64,000 bases of DNA from Rhodobacterales bacterium HTCC2255 (lineage in GTDB: Bacteria; Pseudomonadota; Alphaproteobacteria; Rhodobacterales; Rhodobacteraceae). This document shows, piece after piece, positions 36,189 to 45,334 of this stretch. The notes under the pieces were generated by a model. The model saw only the letters and a list, made by a program, of their open reading frames with translations, was not told the origin of the DNA and did no database searches. Position numbers and translations under genes: made by a program. Numbering within the stretch: position 1 is the first letter of the stretch; each line of letters starts with the position of its first letter. The stretch spans positions 1,718,816 through 1,782,815 of the forward strand of contig DS022282.1 in NCBI GenBank assembly GCA_000153745.1, given 5' to 3'.

Positions 36189-37295
36189 GTGAAAATCACA
36201 AAGATCAGTTTATTTCAAAAAGTACTCCCTTATTGTAGTGGAAGTCTTGCTATTGGAGATCTCTCTGAGAATAGAACTAAACCTTTTGATACATTTACTT
36301 CAAGTGTTGTAGTTATAAATACAGATCAAGGTGTGAGTGGAGTTGGTGAGTCATGCCCATGGGTTTCAGATAATCTTAATGAGAAGGAAGTTTATGATTG
36401 TTTAGCATCACGTTTGTTAGGAGAAGATCCGCATAACCTTAAAGGCATTGTGAAAAATATGGATGCGGTAATTCAAGGCCATACTTTTGCTAAAAGTGCT
36501 ATTGATATGGCATGTTGGGATATCAAGGCTAAAGATAATGGGGTTCCCTTATTTGAATTGCTGGGTGGAATGCTAACTGACGGTGCACCACTTTATCGCT
36601 GTGTCATGGAGCAAGAGCATGACAAAATAAAGGCTGAGGTGGAACAATATAGAGCTTCTGGCTATAAATATTTTAAGCTCAGGGTTGGCATTGAACCAGA
36701 TAAAGATATTGAGCTTATTAAGTTTGCAGCCAATTTGGCAGAGCCTGGAGAAATTGTTTATGCCGATGCAAATTGCCGGTGGACTTTATCGGAAGCACTA
36801 GAGGTTGTAAAAGCAATTGAAGGTCTTGATGTCATGATTGAGCAACCATGCCTATCTTATGAAGATTGCATTAAAGTTCGAGAAAATACTGGTCTTCTTA
36901 TAAAACTAGATGAACTTGTAACTGATTTAACTATGGCCAAGAAAATAGTGCGAGATCATACTGCTGATGTTGTTTGTATTAAGATGTCACGTGTTGGTGG
37001 CTTGTCAAAAGCTTTAGAAATCCGTGATTTTTTTGTCAAAAAGGGAATAAAAGTTGTGACGGAATGTATGATGGGTGGTGAAATTGTATCTGCAGCTGTA
37101 TCACATTTCTCTGCATCCACCCCGTCAGAATTTTTATTCAACACTGGTGATTTACATGCATATGTTACTGCTTCTACAGGTAACATTAGCCCACCAACTT
37201 TAAATGGTAGGATTTATTGCAATGATTCACCAGGGCTTGGTGTAGAGCCAGATTTAACCTCACTTGGAACTCCTATTGCTATTTATCAAAATTAA
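36189..37295 (+). CDS. Mandelate racemase / muconate-lactonizing enzyme superfamily protein
   Basis: A protein of 368 aa starting at GTG 36189, with GGAG 7 bases ahead (the overlapping ATG at 36187 meets TGA at once). It has an N-terminal capping domain and a TIM barrel. Active-site blocks: FKLRVG (the second Lys of the usual K-x-K is Arg), YADANCRW (metal Asp), MIEQP (metal Glu), IKLDE (metal), and VCIKMSRVGG (general base Lys on the opposite side). Family members racemise or dehydrate carboxylates such as proline betaines, hydroxyprolines and sugar acids. The exact reaction is not inferable. It stands alone on the plus strand. Confidence 0.85.
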   Translation: MKITKISLFQKVLPYCSGSLAIGDLSENRTKPFDTFTSSVVVINTDQGVSGVGESCPWVSDNLNEKEVYDCLASRLLGEDPHNLKGIVKNMDAVIQGHTFAKSAIDMACWDIKAKDNGVPLFELLGGMLTDGAPLYRCVMEQEHDKIKAEVEQYRASGYKYFKLRVGIEPDKDIELIKFAANLAEPGEIVYADANCRWTLSEALEVVKAIEGLDVMIEQPCLSYEDCIKVRENTGLLIKLDELVTDLTMAKKIVRDHTADVVCIKMSRVGGLSKALEIRDFFVKKGIKVVTECMMGGEIVSAAVSHFSASTPSEFLFNTGDLHAYVTASTGNISPPTLNGRIYCNDSPGLGVEPDLTSLGTPIAIYQN

Positions 37296-37306
37296 AATAA
37301 TTTATT

Positions 37307-37588
37307 TTATTCAACCTTGGGGTGATTTTTACCCCAAATCACTATCGCATCTTTTGCAACTAAACGATGCTGTATGTTGTTTAGTTCGTTCATTGCTTTA
37401 TTACGGTCGCCGGTTTTTGAAAATGCACGCTCATAGGCCTTAAGTACAGATCTGGGTCTCCATGGTAACTCAGCATTGGCAATCCATGCGCGTAAATCTC
37501 TAGGAAGTCGATCATAATCTAATAAAGGATTTTCATTTCGCCGTTTGCGCTTAAGGCTGGTTTTACCAAGGTTTTTATTCATTTTCAT
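37307..37588 (-). CDS. DUF6525 family protein
   Basis: A protein of 93 aa. ATG 37588 overlaps the upstream GTPase gene by 14 bases; other starts are less natural. The core LLDYDRLPRDLRAWIANAELPWRPRSVLKAYERAFSK is characteristic of small proteins seen in Rhodobacterales (DUF6525). It is very basic at the N-terminus (KTSLKRKRRNEN). Function unknown. The tight overlap with the COG0523 GTPase suggests it may share zinc-starvation expression. Confidence 0.7.
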   Translation of the reverse strand: MKMNKNLGKTSLKRKRRNENPLLDYDRLPRDLRAWIANAELPWRPRSVLKAYERAFSKTGDRNKAMNELNNIQHRLVAKDAIVIWGKNHPKVE

Positions 37589-38627
37589 GAGTACGCAACA
37601 TTTCAAGGCTTCTTTGAAGCTCTGGCCTAGTTAAATCACGTGCGATTATAACAATACGTGACCGTTGATCGCCTTTATTCCAGTTTTTTAATTGAACAGG
37701 TGGATTAAAGATATGCTGTACACCATGAATAACAAAAGGTGCGTCTATTTCTTCAATAAATAAAATACCTTTTATGCGCAGTATGTCAGAGCCACGAATT
37801 GCTATTAAGGTATCAAGCCAAATATCAAAGACAGCTTCAGGAATAGGGTTCTCTAAAATAATAGAAGCAGAGCCAATTCTAAGGTCATGACTTGGTGTTG
37901 GTAAAGATAATTTCTTGGCTGGAGAGAATCCAGATAAGTTAGATAATGGTTCAAATTTTGGATGTTTTCCTATTGTCCAATCTAAAGCTTGGTTTTTAGT
38001 GGCTTTTTCGTGTAGTGCGCTTAAACCCCAAAGTATTTCATTCAGGCCTTTACCAAATATAGAGTGAATTATTTCAATATTTGAGTTGAGGTTTTTCAGA
38101 CGTGTTTCTAATTTTTTTATTTTTGAATGACTAACAAGATCAGTTTTACTAAGAATAATTAGGTCGGCAATTGCAGCTTGAGATACTGCTTCAAATTGTG
38201 AATCAAGTGTAGAAAAGCCATTAGCAGCATCTACAACAGTCACAATCCCATCCATTCGCGTATTATTCGCAAGAAAAAGGTCAACAAATAATGTTTGAAT
38301 AATTGGTCCAGGGTCTGCCAATCCGGTAGTTTCAATGACTATTCGTTCAAAAGAAATTTCACCTAAACTTTTTCGTCTAAAAAGATTTGAGATGGTTTCT
38401 GACAAATCGCCTCGAACGGAACAACAAAGGCAGCCTGACCGCATCAAAACAATTTCTTCACTACTTTTTTCTATCAAATCATGATCAAGGCCAGCTTCAC
38501 CAAACTCATTAACAATGACTGCAACACGCCCAGTAGAATTATTAGCAAGAACAGAATTTAATAAAGTTGTTTTTCCAGCACCAAGAAATCCTGTCAATAA
38601 AGTGATTGGAACGCGTGTATCTATCAT
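37575..38627 (-). CDS. CobW/COG0523 family GTPase, probable zinc metallochaperone
   Basis: A protein of 350 aa with the Walker A GFLGAGKTTLLN, the metal-binding CLCC in SGCLCCSVRGDL, ETTGLADPGPI (switch), and LSKTDLV for guanine. The CobW C-terminal domain follows (FDIWLDTLIAIRGSDILRIKGILF). Members of this family deliver metals to client enzymes; the subset under Zur control supplies zinc when it is scarce (ZNG1 homologues). A Zur-like 21-bp palindrome lies 43-63 bases before its start, which supports a zinc role. Overlaps a DUF6525 gene. Confidence 0.88.
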   Translation of the reverse strand: MIDTRVPITLLTGFLGAGKTTLLNSVLANNSTGRVAVIVNEFGEAGLDHDLIEKSSEEIVLMRSGCLCCSVRGDLSETISNLFRRKSLGEISFERIVIETTGLADPGPIIQTLFVDLFLANNTRMDGIVTVVDAANGFSTLDSQFEAVSQAAIADLIILSKTDLVSHSKIKKLETRLKNLNSNIEIIHSIFGKGLNEILWGLSALHEKATKNQALDWTIGKHPKFEPLSNLSGFSPAKKLSLPTPSHDLRIGSASIILENPIPEAVFDIWLDTLIAIRGSDILRIKGILFIEEIDAPFVIHGVQHIFNPPVQLKNWNKGDQRSRIVIIARDLTRPELQRSLEMLRTHENE

Positions 38628-38669
38628 TTTTTATGAACCTATGAGCTTCCAAATTTATGAATAGTTTAT

Positions 38670-38690
38670 TTATGTTATGATATAACATAA
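38670..38690. promoter_or_regulatory. Zur-type operator in the COG0523 GTPase promoter
   Basis: A 21-bp palindrome with 9 of 10 paired positions: left half TTATGTTATG (38670-38679), centre A, right half TATAACATAA (38681-38690). The core TGTTAT-n3-ATAACA matches the known Zur consensus (TGTTATA-n-TATAACA) with one change. It lies upstream of the minus-strand CobW/COG0523 gene, a common Zur target, and the window begins with znuA. Confidence 0.65.
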
Positions 38691-38769
38691 TGCAATGCAG
38701 AAAATATTTTAAATAAGATTTATGTCTAAATTTAGTTTCGATTACTAAGATTTCTAAATCTTAAAAACA

Positions 38770-39990
38770 TTAATTTGCAGAGATTAGATTGCTTACTATT
38801 TGAGCTGTTGTGGGCGCAAGCGTAACGCCAATATGGCCATGGCCAAAGGCCATTATAATATTCTTATTCTGTTTTGAAGGGCGTATCACAGGAACCGAAT
38901 TAGGCATTGATGGACGAAATCCGTACCATGAACGGCTGGGTTGCCCAAGATTTGGAAACATTGTTTTTGCCCCACGTTCAAGGACCTTTAAACGGTGTTC
39001 AACATGGGGAAGTGATAAACCACCTAACTCAACCATACCAGCAATTCTCAAGCGACCAACCATTGGAGAGGCATAGAAGCCTCGTTTTGCTGAGCAAACA
39101 GGTCTGGTAACAGGTGGGGTCTTCATATCAAATTCAAGATGATATCCTCTTTCCGTATCTAAGCGTATATTTTCACCAAAGGACTTTGCAAGTGTCTTTG
39201 AAAATGCACCGGCTGAGACAATTACTTTAGATGCTTCTAAGACTTCATCTTTGCACATTACTTTAATGTAATTCTGATTATTTGTGTCAATCGAAACTGC
39301 AGAAGTTGGATAAATTGTTACCCCCAATTCAGTCAATTTTTGTGAAAATATTTTCATGACTTTTCCTGGATCGTCGATACTGGTTGCATTAGGAAAAAAA
39401 TGTGCACCACCTTCAAATGGTTGCAGATTTGGTTCATGTTTAAGTACTTCTTTTGCGGTTATGACTTCCACCTCAACACCATTTTCACGTCTTAGCTTTT
39501 CGTCATATTTGGCATTAAAAAATGATTTATTAGATTCATATAAATACAAACATCCACGCTTATGAAGATGGTGTGATGCGCCCAATTCAACTCCCATTTC
39601 ATGCCACAAGTCGCTAGCATTTTTCAATAATACGCCAAGTTTTCCAGCATTAGTTTCTGCTTTAGATGGTAGGCTTTGATAAGCAAATTCTATCAACCAA
39701 GGCATTAAGCTTGGAAGGGTACGATAGCGAACAGAAAGTGGGCTATCGCGATTAAAGAAAAGTCCCGGTAGGTTTTTTAAAACGCTTGGTGTTCCCACTG
39801 GAATTGTTGCATAATCCGCAATTGTTCCAGCGTTTCCATAAGATGCGCCCATGCCAAGTTCATTGGGTTCGATTAATGCGACTTCACGCCCTTCTTTAGC
39901 CAGTCTAAATGCAATACTCATGCCAATCACACCACCTCCAATAACTATTACTTCATGGTGGGATCTTTTTTGATTGGCTTCAGGCATCAA
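38770..39990 (-). CDS. FAD-dependent oxidoreductase, DadA-like
   Basis: A protein of 406 aa. The N-terminal FAD motif VIVIGGGVIGMSIAFRLAKEGREVALIE is at about residues 14-41 and GMGASYGNAGTIADYA follows, as in D-amino-acid dehydrogenases. A later SAGAFSKTLAKSF and the C-terminal PVIRPSKQNKNIIMAFGHGHIGVTLAPTTA match the DAO fold. Related PuuB enzymes oxidise gamma-glutamyl amines. In this cluster (with the Fe-ADH, ALDH and glutamine-synthetase-like genes, all minus strand) it could do the oxidation step. The substrate is not proven. Confidence 0.82.
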   Translation of the reverse strand: MMPEANQKRSHHEVIVIGGGVIGMSIAFRLAKEGREVALIEPNELGMGASYGNAGTIADYATIPVGTPSVLKNLPGLFFNRDSPLSVRYRTLPSLMPWLIEFAYQSLPSKAETNAGKLGVLLKNASDLWHEMGVELGASHHLHKRGCLYLYESNKSFFNAKYDEKLRRENGVEVEVITAKEVLKHEPNLQPFEGGAHFFPNATSIDDPGKVMKIFSQKLTELGVTIYPTSAVSIDTNNQNYIKVMCKDEVLEASKVIVSAGAFSKTLAKSFGENIRLDTERGYHLEFDMKTPPVTRPVCSAKRGFYASPMVGRLRIAGMVELGGLSLPHVEHRLKVLERGAKTMFPNLGQPSRSWYGFRPSMPNSVPVIRPSKQNKNIIMAFGHGHIGVTLAPTTAQIVSNLISAN

Positions 39991-40073
39991 TCATTTCTTT
40001 CAGTTCATTTAAACATTCTTCAAGATTAATACATGGATTTCAAATTCAATGCATTGAGAATACATAATACTTT

Positions 40074-41219
40074 TTAAGATATTTCAATAATAAGTTTCCG
40101 AGTATTTTCTTCAGTCATCTTAATTGGATTCCCTCCGGTACTTGGATCAATTAAAGCACCTGAAACGATGCGATCTATATCAGGATTTTCAATACCTAAT
40201 CCTGCTAAGGATTTTGGTATAGCTAAGCTATCATTTAATTCATCAACAAATTTACAAAATCCAACAAATCCACCTGGTATGCCAAGATAATTTGCAGCTT
40301 CTGCTAAGGTATCTTTGATTGCAGGTTTATTAAATTGAAGTACAGCAGGCATACAAACTGCATTCGTTGTGCCGTGATGAGTATGGTAAATTGCACCAAT
40401 GGGGTGAGACAGGGCATGTATTGCACCTAACCCTTTTTGGAACGCAGTTGCACCCATAGCTGCTGCACTCATCATATGAGAGCGAGCTTCAAGGTCTTTA
40501 GCGTCTGAGTATGCGCGGGGTAGGTATTCTTTGACTAATCGCATTCCCTCAAGCGCCATGCCTTGAGACATTGGATGATAATGTGGCGAACAATATGCTT
40601 CAACACAGTGCGCAAAAGCATCAAGGCCTGTCCCTGCTGTAATAAACTTGGGCATTCCTACTGTTAATTCAGGGTCGCAAATTACGACTGTTGGTAAAAA
40701 TTTTGGATGGAAAATAATTTTTTTCTGTTGAGTAATAGAATTAGTAATGACGGATGCTCTGCCTACTTCAGATCCTGTCCCTGCTGTTGTTGGGATAGCT
40801 ACTATTGGCGCAATTACATCTGAATTTGCTCGTGTCCACCAATCATCTATATCTTCAAAATCCCAGATTGGACGTGATTGGCCAGCTAAAAAAGCAACAA
40901 CTTTTCCAAGATCCAAACCAGATCCACCACCAAAGGCAATAACGCCATCATGATTGCCAGCTTTATAAGCGGCAACACCTGCTGCAGCATTTTTTTCATT
41001 AGGATTTGGGTCAACATCTGAAAAAATTGCACGCCCTAAGCCAGCATCATCTAGTAAATTAAGTGTCTTTTGAGTGATTTCCATTCCTGCTAATCCACGA
41101 TCTGTTACCAATAGTGGTTTCTTGATACTCGCGACAAAACAAGCATCAGCTATTTCAGAAATTCGTCCAGCTCCAAATCGAATAGCTGTTGGATAGGACC
41201 AGTTTGCATTTAAAGTCAT
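40074..41219 (-). CDS. Iron-containing alcohol dehydrogenase
   Basis: A protein of 381 aa. The NAD site GGGSGLDLGKVVAF is followed by the metal-binding histidine region GLGAIHALSHPIGAIYHTHHGTTNAV. It belongs to the group III iron-activated dehydrogenases, which interconvert alcohols and aldehydes or ketones with NAD(P). It is 4 bases downstream of the ALDH gene, so both are one operon. In this cluster it may reduce or form a gamma-hydroxy or aldehyde intermediate. Confidence 0.9.
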   Translation of the reverse strand: MTLNANWSYPTAIRFGAGRISEIADACFVASIKKPLLVTDRGLAGMEITQKTLNLLDDAGLGRAIFSDVDPNPNEKNAAAGVAAYKAGNHDGVIAFGGGSGLDLGKVVAFLAGQSRPIWDFEDIDDWWTRANSDVIAPIVAIPTTAGTGSEVGRASVITNSITQQKKIIFHPKFLPTVVICDPELTVGMPKFITAGTGLDAFAHCVEAYCSPHYHPMSQGMALEGMRLVKEYLPRAYSDAKDLEARSHMMSAAAMGATAFQKGLGAIHALSHPIGAIYHTHHGTTNAVCMPAVLQFNKPAIKDTLAEAANYLGIPGGFVGFCKFVDELNDSLAIPKSLAGLGIENPDIDRIVSGALIDPSTGGNPIKMTEENTRKLIIEIS

Positions 41220-41223
41220 GCGG

Positions 41224-42597
41224 TTAACCTTTCTTGAGGTGATATGATTTTGGGCGGGTTAGGTTGTGGTATCCAATAATTGATAGACCTCCACCTCGAC
41301 CAGTGTCTTTACATCCAGTCCAGCATAAAGCGGGGTCTAAGTAATCAGCACGATTCATGAAAACTGTGCCTGTTTCAATTTTATCTGCAATGGCTTCAGC
41401 GCGTTGAGTGTCTTCTGTCCACAATGAGGCAGTTAATCCAAAATTACTGTCATTGATGAGTTTAATTGCTTCTTCATCATCTTTTACAGACATTATTCCA
41501 ACGACTGGTCCAAAACTCTCTTCACGCATAACCCGCATATTATGACTTACATTAGTTAGGATCTGTGGCATTAGATACGCACCACCATCCATTGGAAAGA
41601 GGCTAGGGTCTATATGTGCTTTTGCGCCATCCTTAATAGCCTCTTGAGTTTGCGCACGCACTTCGTCTGCAAAACGAATATTAGCCATTGGACCAATTGT
41701 TGTTTCTGGGTCTAATGGGTTTCCTAACTTGTATTGACTTACAATAGCCACTGCCTTTTCTATGAAACTTTCAAACAAGCTTTCAATTACATAAATGCGT
41801 TCAATTCCACAACAACATTGCCCCGAATTGAACATCGCCCCATCGATTAAAGTGTCGACAGCAGCATCTAAATTTGCATCTTCCATAACATAACCTGGAT
41901 CCTTACCGCCAAGTTCTAATCCTAGGCCAGTAAATGTTCCAGCTGCGGCTTTTTCCATTGCTATTCCACCACCAACTGAACCTGTAAAGTTTATAAAGTT
42001 AAAGGCTCGATCAGATATTAAGCCTGATGTAGTAGCATGATCTAAGAACACATTTTGAAATACATCTCTGGGAATTCCAACAGAGTGAAATGCTTTAGCC
42101 ATGCGCTCCCCAACAAGAGGTGTTTGAGAGGCATGTTTTAACATAACTGCGTTCCCTGCAATCAGTGCAGGAGCAACTGTATTAATAGCAGTCATATAAG
42201 GATAATTCCAAGGTGCTACAACAAGGACAAGTCCATGTGGAATGCGTTTAATAATCCGATTGAACTCATTGCTGTTTTCGATTTCAATAGGAGCCAAAGC
42301 ATCTATTGCTATGTCAGCCATATAACTAGCACGTTCGTTAAACCCACCAAACTCGCCGCCATAGCGAACGGGTCTCCCCATTTGCCATGCTATTTCTGGA
42401 ACAATTTCCTTGTTCATTGCTCCAATAGCCGCTACGCCTAACCTTACCAATTCAATGCGCTCTTCGATTGGGCGCATATTCCATTCCTTTTGTGCAGTAT
42501 TTGCACGTATCACAGCAGCATCAGCATCACGTCGTGACAATGTTTGACGCTCTGCATAAACAGATCCATCTATGGGGGATATACATTTAATAGTCAT
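41224..42597 (-). CDS. NAD(P)-dependent aldehyde dehydrogenase
   Basis: A protein of 457 aa. Catalytic Glu in GLELGGKDPGYV, nucleophilic Cys in MFNSGQCCCGIERIYV, and FINFTGSVGGGIAM for the cofactor. It lacks a few dozen N-terminal residues compared with 480-500-aa members but no catalytic part is missing. It is just 3 bases after the glutamine-synthetase-like gene. Such enzymes act on gamma-glutamylaminobutyraldehyde (PuuC) or succinate semialdehyde, consistent with an amine catabolic set. Confidence 0.9.
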   Translation of the reverse strand: MTIKCISPIDGSVYAERQTLSRRDADAAVIRANTAQKEWNMRPIEERIELVRLGVAAIGAMNKEIVPEIAWQMGRPVRYGGEFGGFNERASYMADIAIDALAPIEIENSNEFNRIIKRIPHGLVLVVAPWNYPYMTAINTVAPALIAGNAVMLKHASQTPLVGERMAKAFHSVGIPRDVFQNVFLDHATTSGLISDRAFNFINFTGSVGGGIAMEKAAAGTFTGLGLELGGKDPGYVMEDANLDAAVDTLIDGAMFNSGQCCCGIERIYVIESLFESFIEKAVAIVSQYKLGNPLDPETTIGPMANIRFADEVRAQTQEAIKDGAKAHIDPSLFPMDGGAYLMPQILTNVSHNMRVMREESFGPVVGIMSVKDDEEAIKLINDSNFGLTASLWTEDTQRAEAIADKIETGTVFMNRADYLDPALCWTGCKDTGRGGGLSIIGYHNLTRPKSYHLKKG

Positions 42598-42600
42598 GTT

Positions 42601-43965
42601 TTAAGCTCTTTCAAATCCGCGTGCAATTTCCCAGTCTGTCACAACTTGGTTAAACTCTTCAATTTCCACTTCCGCGGCACGTGAGTAATGGGCCATAACT
42701 TCATCACCAAAAGCATCTCGAAGCATATCTGATTTAATCATTGCATTTCGTGCGTCAAGCAAGGTTCGAGGGATGTGTTTTTTTTCATCGTTTAAATAGG
42801 CATCGCCTTTGAAGGGTGCTGTCAAATCAAGTTTTTCTTCAATACCCTTTAAGCCTGCTGCGATAATTGCAGCCTGAGACAGGTAAGGATTCATGTCTGC
42901 ACCTGGAGTACGCACTTCGATCCTAATTGAGTTACTATTTGCTCCACACAATCGGTAAGCTGCTGTACGATTATCAACAGACCAGACTATTTGTGTGGGT
43001 GCAAATGTACCCTTGGCAAAACGTTTGTAGCTATTCACATAAGGTGCAAGGAAATAGGTGTAATCAGCTGCGTATTTCATCAAACCTGCTACATAGTGAT
43101 CCATCAATTTAGATTTTCCAATGTCACGATCTGCATCAAAAAAGGCATTGGCTCCATTTTTCCACAATGACTGGTGAATGTGTGATGCGCTACCAACTCG
43201 ATCTTTATGCCATTTTGGTAAAAAAGTAGCTGCGACGCCGTTTTGATGTGCAACTTCTTTTATAGCATGTTTGGCAAGAGTATGATGATCTGCTGTCAAC
43301 ATTGCATTAGCATATTTAATATTTACTTCTTCTTGGCCAGCTTCTGCTTCACCTTTTGATCCTTCCACAGGTATTCCCATCTTGAGAAGTGTATTACGCA
43401 CTGGACGCATTACATATTCTTCTTTGGACGTTTGGAAGATGTGATAATCCTCATTGTAATTTGATATTGGCTTTAAATCGCGAAAATTGTTTTTGTGTAT
43501 TGCATCATGTGTGCCTTGAAATAAGAAAAATTCTAACTCAGTAGCAGTGACCGGTGAAAACCCTTTTTCTTCCAGCTTAGCAATTTGTGCCTTCAACATC
43601 GAACGTGGCGAAAAGGGCACTTCTTTGTGAGTATGATGATCTAAGACGTCGCATAAAACTAGAGCACAACCTTCTTGCCAAGGTGCGAGCCGGATCGTTT
43701 CTAAGTCGGGTTTCATAACATAATCCCCGTAACCACTTTCCCATGATGTTGAAGCATAGCCATCTGGTGTGGCCATTTCCAAATCAGTTGCTAGTAAATA
43801 ATTGCAGCAATGTGTTTCCTCCCAACCACTTTCAATAAAAAATTGCGCGACCATACGTTTTCCCATTAGTCGACCTTGCATATCTACTATACAAGCCAGA
43901 ACAGTATCAATCGCTCCATTTTTTACATGAGATTTAAGGTCATCAAAACTTAGATTTCCTGACAT
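42601..43965 (-). CDS. Glutamine-synthetase family ligase (PuuA/GMAS-like)
   Basis: A protein of 454 aa, of the class of gamma-glutamyl-amine ligases. It keeps the GS core: TATELEFFLF, EAEAGQEEVNIKYANAM, GSASHIHQSLW (ATP/glutamate site), and the RIEVRTPGADMNPYLSQAAIIAAGLKG block. The N-terminus is DMQGRLMGKRM. True GlnA has a C-terminal regulatory loop and different entry residues; this branch usually glutamylates polyamines, methylamine or other primary amines. It is first in the minus-strand set followed by ALDH, Fe-ADH and DadA-like genes. Confidence 0.88.
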   Translation of the reverse strand: MSGNLSFDDLKSHVKNGAIDTVLACIVDMQGRLMGKRMVAQFFIESGWEETHCCNYLLATDLEMATPDGYASTSWESGYGDYVMKPDLETIRLAPWQEGCALVLCDVLDHHTHKEVPFSPRSMLKAQIAKLEEKGFSPVTATELEFFLFQGTHDAIHKNNFRDLKPISNYNEDYHIFQTSKEEYVMRPVRNTLLKMGIPVEGSKGEAEAGQEEVNIKYANAMLTADHHTLAKHAIKEVAHQNGVAATFLPKWHKDRVGSASHIHQSLWKNGANAFFDADRDIGKSKLMDHYVAGLMKYAADYTYFLAPYVNSYKRFAKGTFAPTQIVWSVDNRTAAYRLCGANSNSIRIEVRTPGADMNPYLSQAAIIAAGLKGIEEKLDLTAPFKGDAYLNDEKKHIPRTLLDARNAMIKSDMLRDAFGDEVMAHYSRAAEVEIEEFNQVVTDWEIARGFERA

Positions 43966-44101
43966 ATTGAATCCACTTTTAAAATTATATTAGGGGCACT
44001 GTTATGTCTCCCCAAACTTGATTTAACATTTTTATAATGCAGTAATTGTTTATATTAACAATAGATATATACCTTGGGCTAAACAAATATCTTTTACAAG
44101 T

Positions 44102-44791
44102 TTATGTAGCACTACCAACGGGTGGCTTCGCATAAGATGGATTGCTGAAAATGGTTTGACCTAATCCTTCTGCTTTTGCAGCTATACCAACGGATGGCCG
44201 TATTTCTAAATTCTGACAAATACGTTTTAAATTTTCGTAGCGTTCAAGTAAGAACCAATCTGTATTGTTAATGGGATAAAGCTTCATCCATCTAAGCATG
44301 ACACATAAATAGATATCTAAAATACTTGGTGTATTGCAAAGAAAGTATATTTTATCCCCCACTTCCAAGTTCAATAAAGTTAGATGATTTTTCATTTGGC
44401 TATTAATATTTTTGAGGAAGTCTTTGTTGCGGTTGGTGTCAATATATTTTTCTGAATAGAATAATATTCGCAGCGAAGAGTGAACAGTATTGGATAGAAA
44501 AAAAAGCCATTTTAAACCATACGCTCTTTTATTATTTTCAATTTCAGGAAAATTACATTTATGTTGATCAGCCAACCATAAAAGTATTGCTGCTGTTTCA
44601 AATATGGGCCCATGATTGGTTTCGAGTACTGGTATTAATCCATTGGGATTTAATGCAAGATAATTAGGATCTTTCTGACTATTTTGCTTCCGGTCAATAA
44701 GGTTACATGTATATTTAGCTTCTATTTCTTCTAAAAATATACGTATTATTAATGACGCATTATCAGGTGCATAGTGTAATTCATAATTCAT
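44102..44791 (-). CDS. Glutathione S-transferase family protein
   Basis: A protein of 229 aa. An N-terminal thioredoxin-like domain (YELHYAPDNASLIIRIFLEEIE, NPNGLIPVLETNHGPIFETAAILLWLAD) is followed by an alpha-helical C-terminal domain (SILDIYLCVMLRWMKLYP). Typical of bacterial GSTs that conjugate or reduce electrophiles with glutathione; substrate unknown. The start ATG (44789-44791) is the third of four ATGs within a 7-bp repeat; the first gives a 5-codon frame whose TGA overlaps it (ATGA), so reinitiation may regulate it. Confidence 0.85.
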   Translation of the reverse strand: MNYELHYAPDNASLIIRIFLEEIEAKYTCNLIDRKQNSQKDPNYLALNPNGLIPVLETNHGPIFETAAILLWLADQHKCNFPEIENNKRAYGLKWLFFLSNTVHSSLRILFYSEKYIDTNRNKDFLKNINSQMKNHLTLLNLEVGDKIYFLCNTPSILDIYLCVMLRWMKLYPINNTDWFLLERYENLKRICQNLEIRPSVGIAAKAEGLGQTIFSNPSYAKPPVGSAT

Positions 44792-44805
44792 AATTCATAA
44801 TTCAT
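44778..44805 (-). repeat. Heptanucleotide repeat over the GST start (4 x ATGAATT)
   Basis: On the minus strand ATGAATT is repeated four times exactly over 28 bp. Because 7 is not a multiple of 3, gain or loss of one unit changes which ATG is in frame with the GST gene. This is the layout of contingency-locus phase variation, although four units is short for high mutability. Confidence 0.7.
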
Positions 44806-44828
44806 CAGTTTTCTTCTTGTTTGTTTAA

Positions 44829-45317
44829 CTAAATTCCAACAACCTTACTTCTGCGTTCCATAAATAAAATATCCCTCCACGCTCCATTCATTTTACCTAA
44901 TTTTTCTCGAACACCTATTATTTTAAATCCATTTTTTGAATGTATGGCTATGCTTGATTCATTCTCAGGAAAAATGCCTGCTTGAAGTGTCCAGATGCCT
45001 TCATTTTCAGATGTGGAAATGAGTTCAGAAAGTAATGAATTACCTATGCCATAATTCGCATAATTTTTTGCAATGTAGATGCTTACTTCTGCGACACCAT
45101 TATAAACAGTACGGTTTGATGCAGCAGATAAAGCAGCCCATCCGACAACTTCATTATTTAATTCAGCAACAATCCTACAGGTAATTAAAAAAGATGAATT
45201 CCATTCATTCCATCCTTTGGCTTTCTTTTGAAATGTTGCGTTTCCAGTATCAATTCCTTGTTGGTAAATTGATTTAACGGAGGTGAAATCAGATTTTTTG
45301 AAGTTACGAATTTTCAT
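44829..45317 (-). CDS. GNAT N-acetyltransferase, phosphinothricin-acetyltransferase-like
   Basis: A protein of 162 aa. The N-terminus MKIRNFKKSDFTSVKSIYQQGIDTGNATFQ and the block VAEVSIYIAKNYANYGIGNSLLSELIS (acetyl-CoA motif) then GIFPENESSIAIHSKNGFKIIGVREKLGKMNGAWRDILFMERR match PAT/YncA-type acetyltransferases. These acetylate methionine sulfoximine, phosphinothricin or related amino acids. It is 37 bases upstream of the GST gene and 17 bases downstream of the hydroxylase gene. Confidence 0.86.
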   Translation of the reverse strand: MKIRNFKKSDFTSVKSIYQQGIDTGNATFQKKAKGWNEWNSSFLITCRIVAELNNEVVGWAALSAASNRTVYNGVAEVSIYIAKNYANYGIGNSLLSELISTSENEGIWTLQAGIFPENESSIAIHSKNGFKIIGVREKLGKMNGAWRDILFMERRSKVVGI

Positions 45318-45334
45318 GATTAATCCTTTTGGCT

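Noticed and set aside
39001-39110. Short plus-strand frames opposite the DadA-like gene
   Set aside because: They overlap the coding region of the FAD oxidoreductase and show no features of their own.
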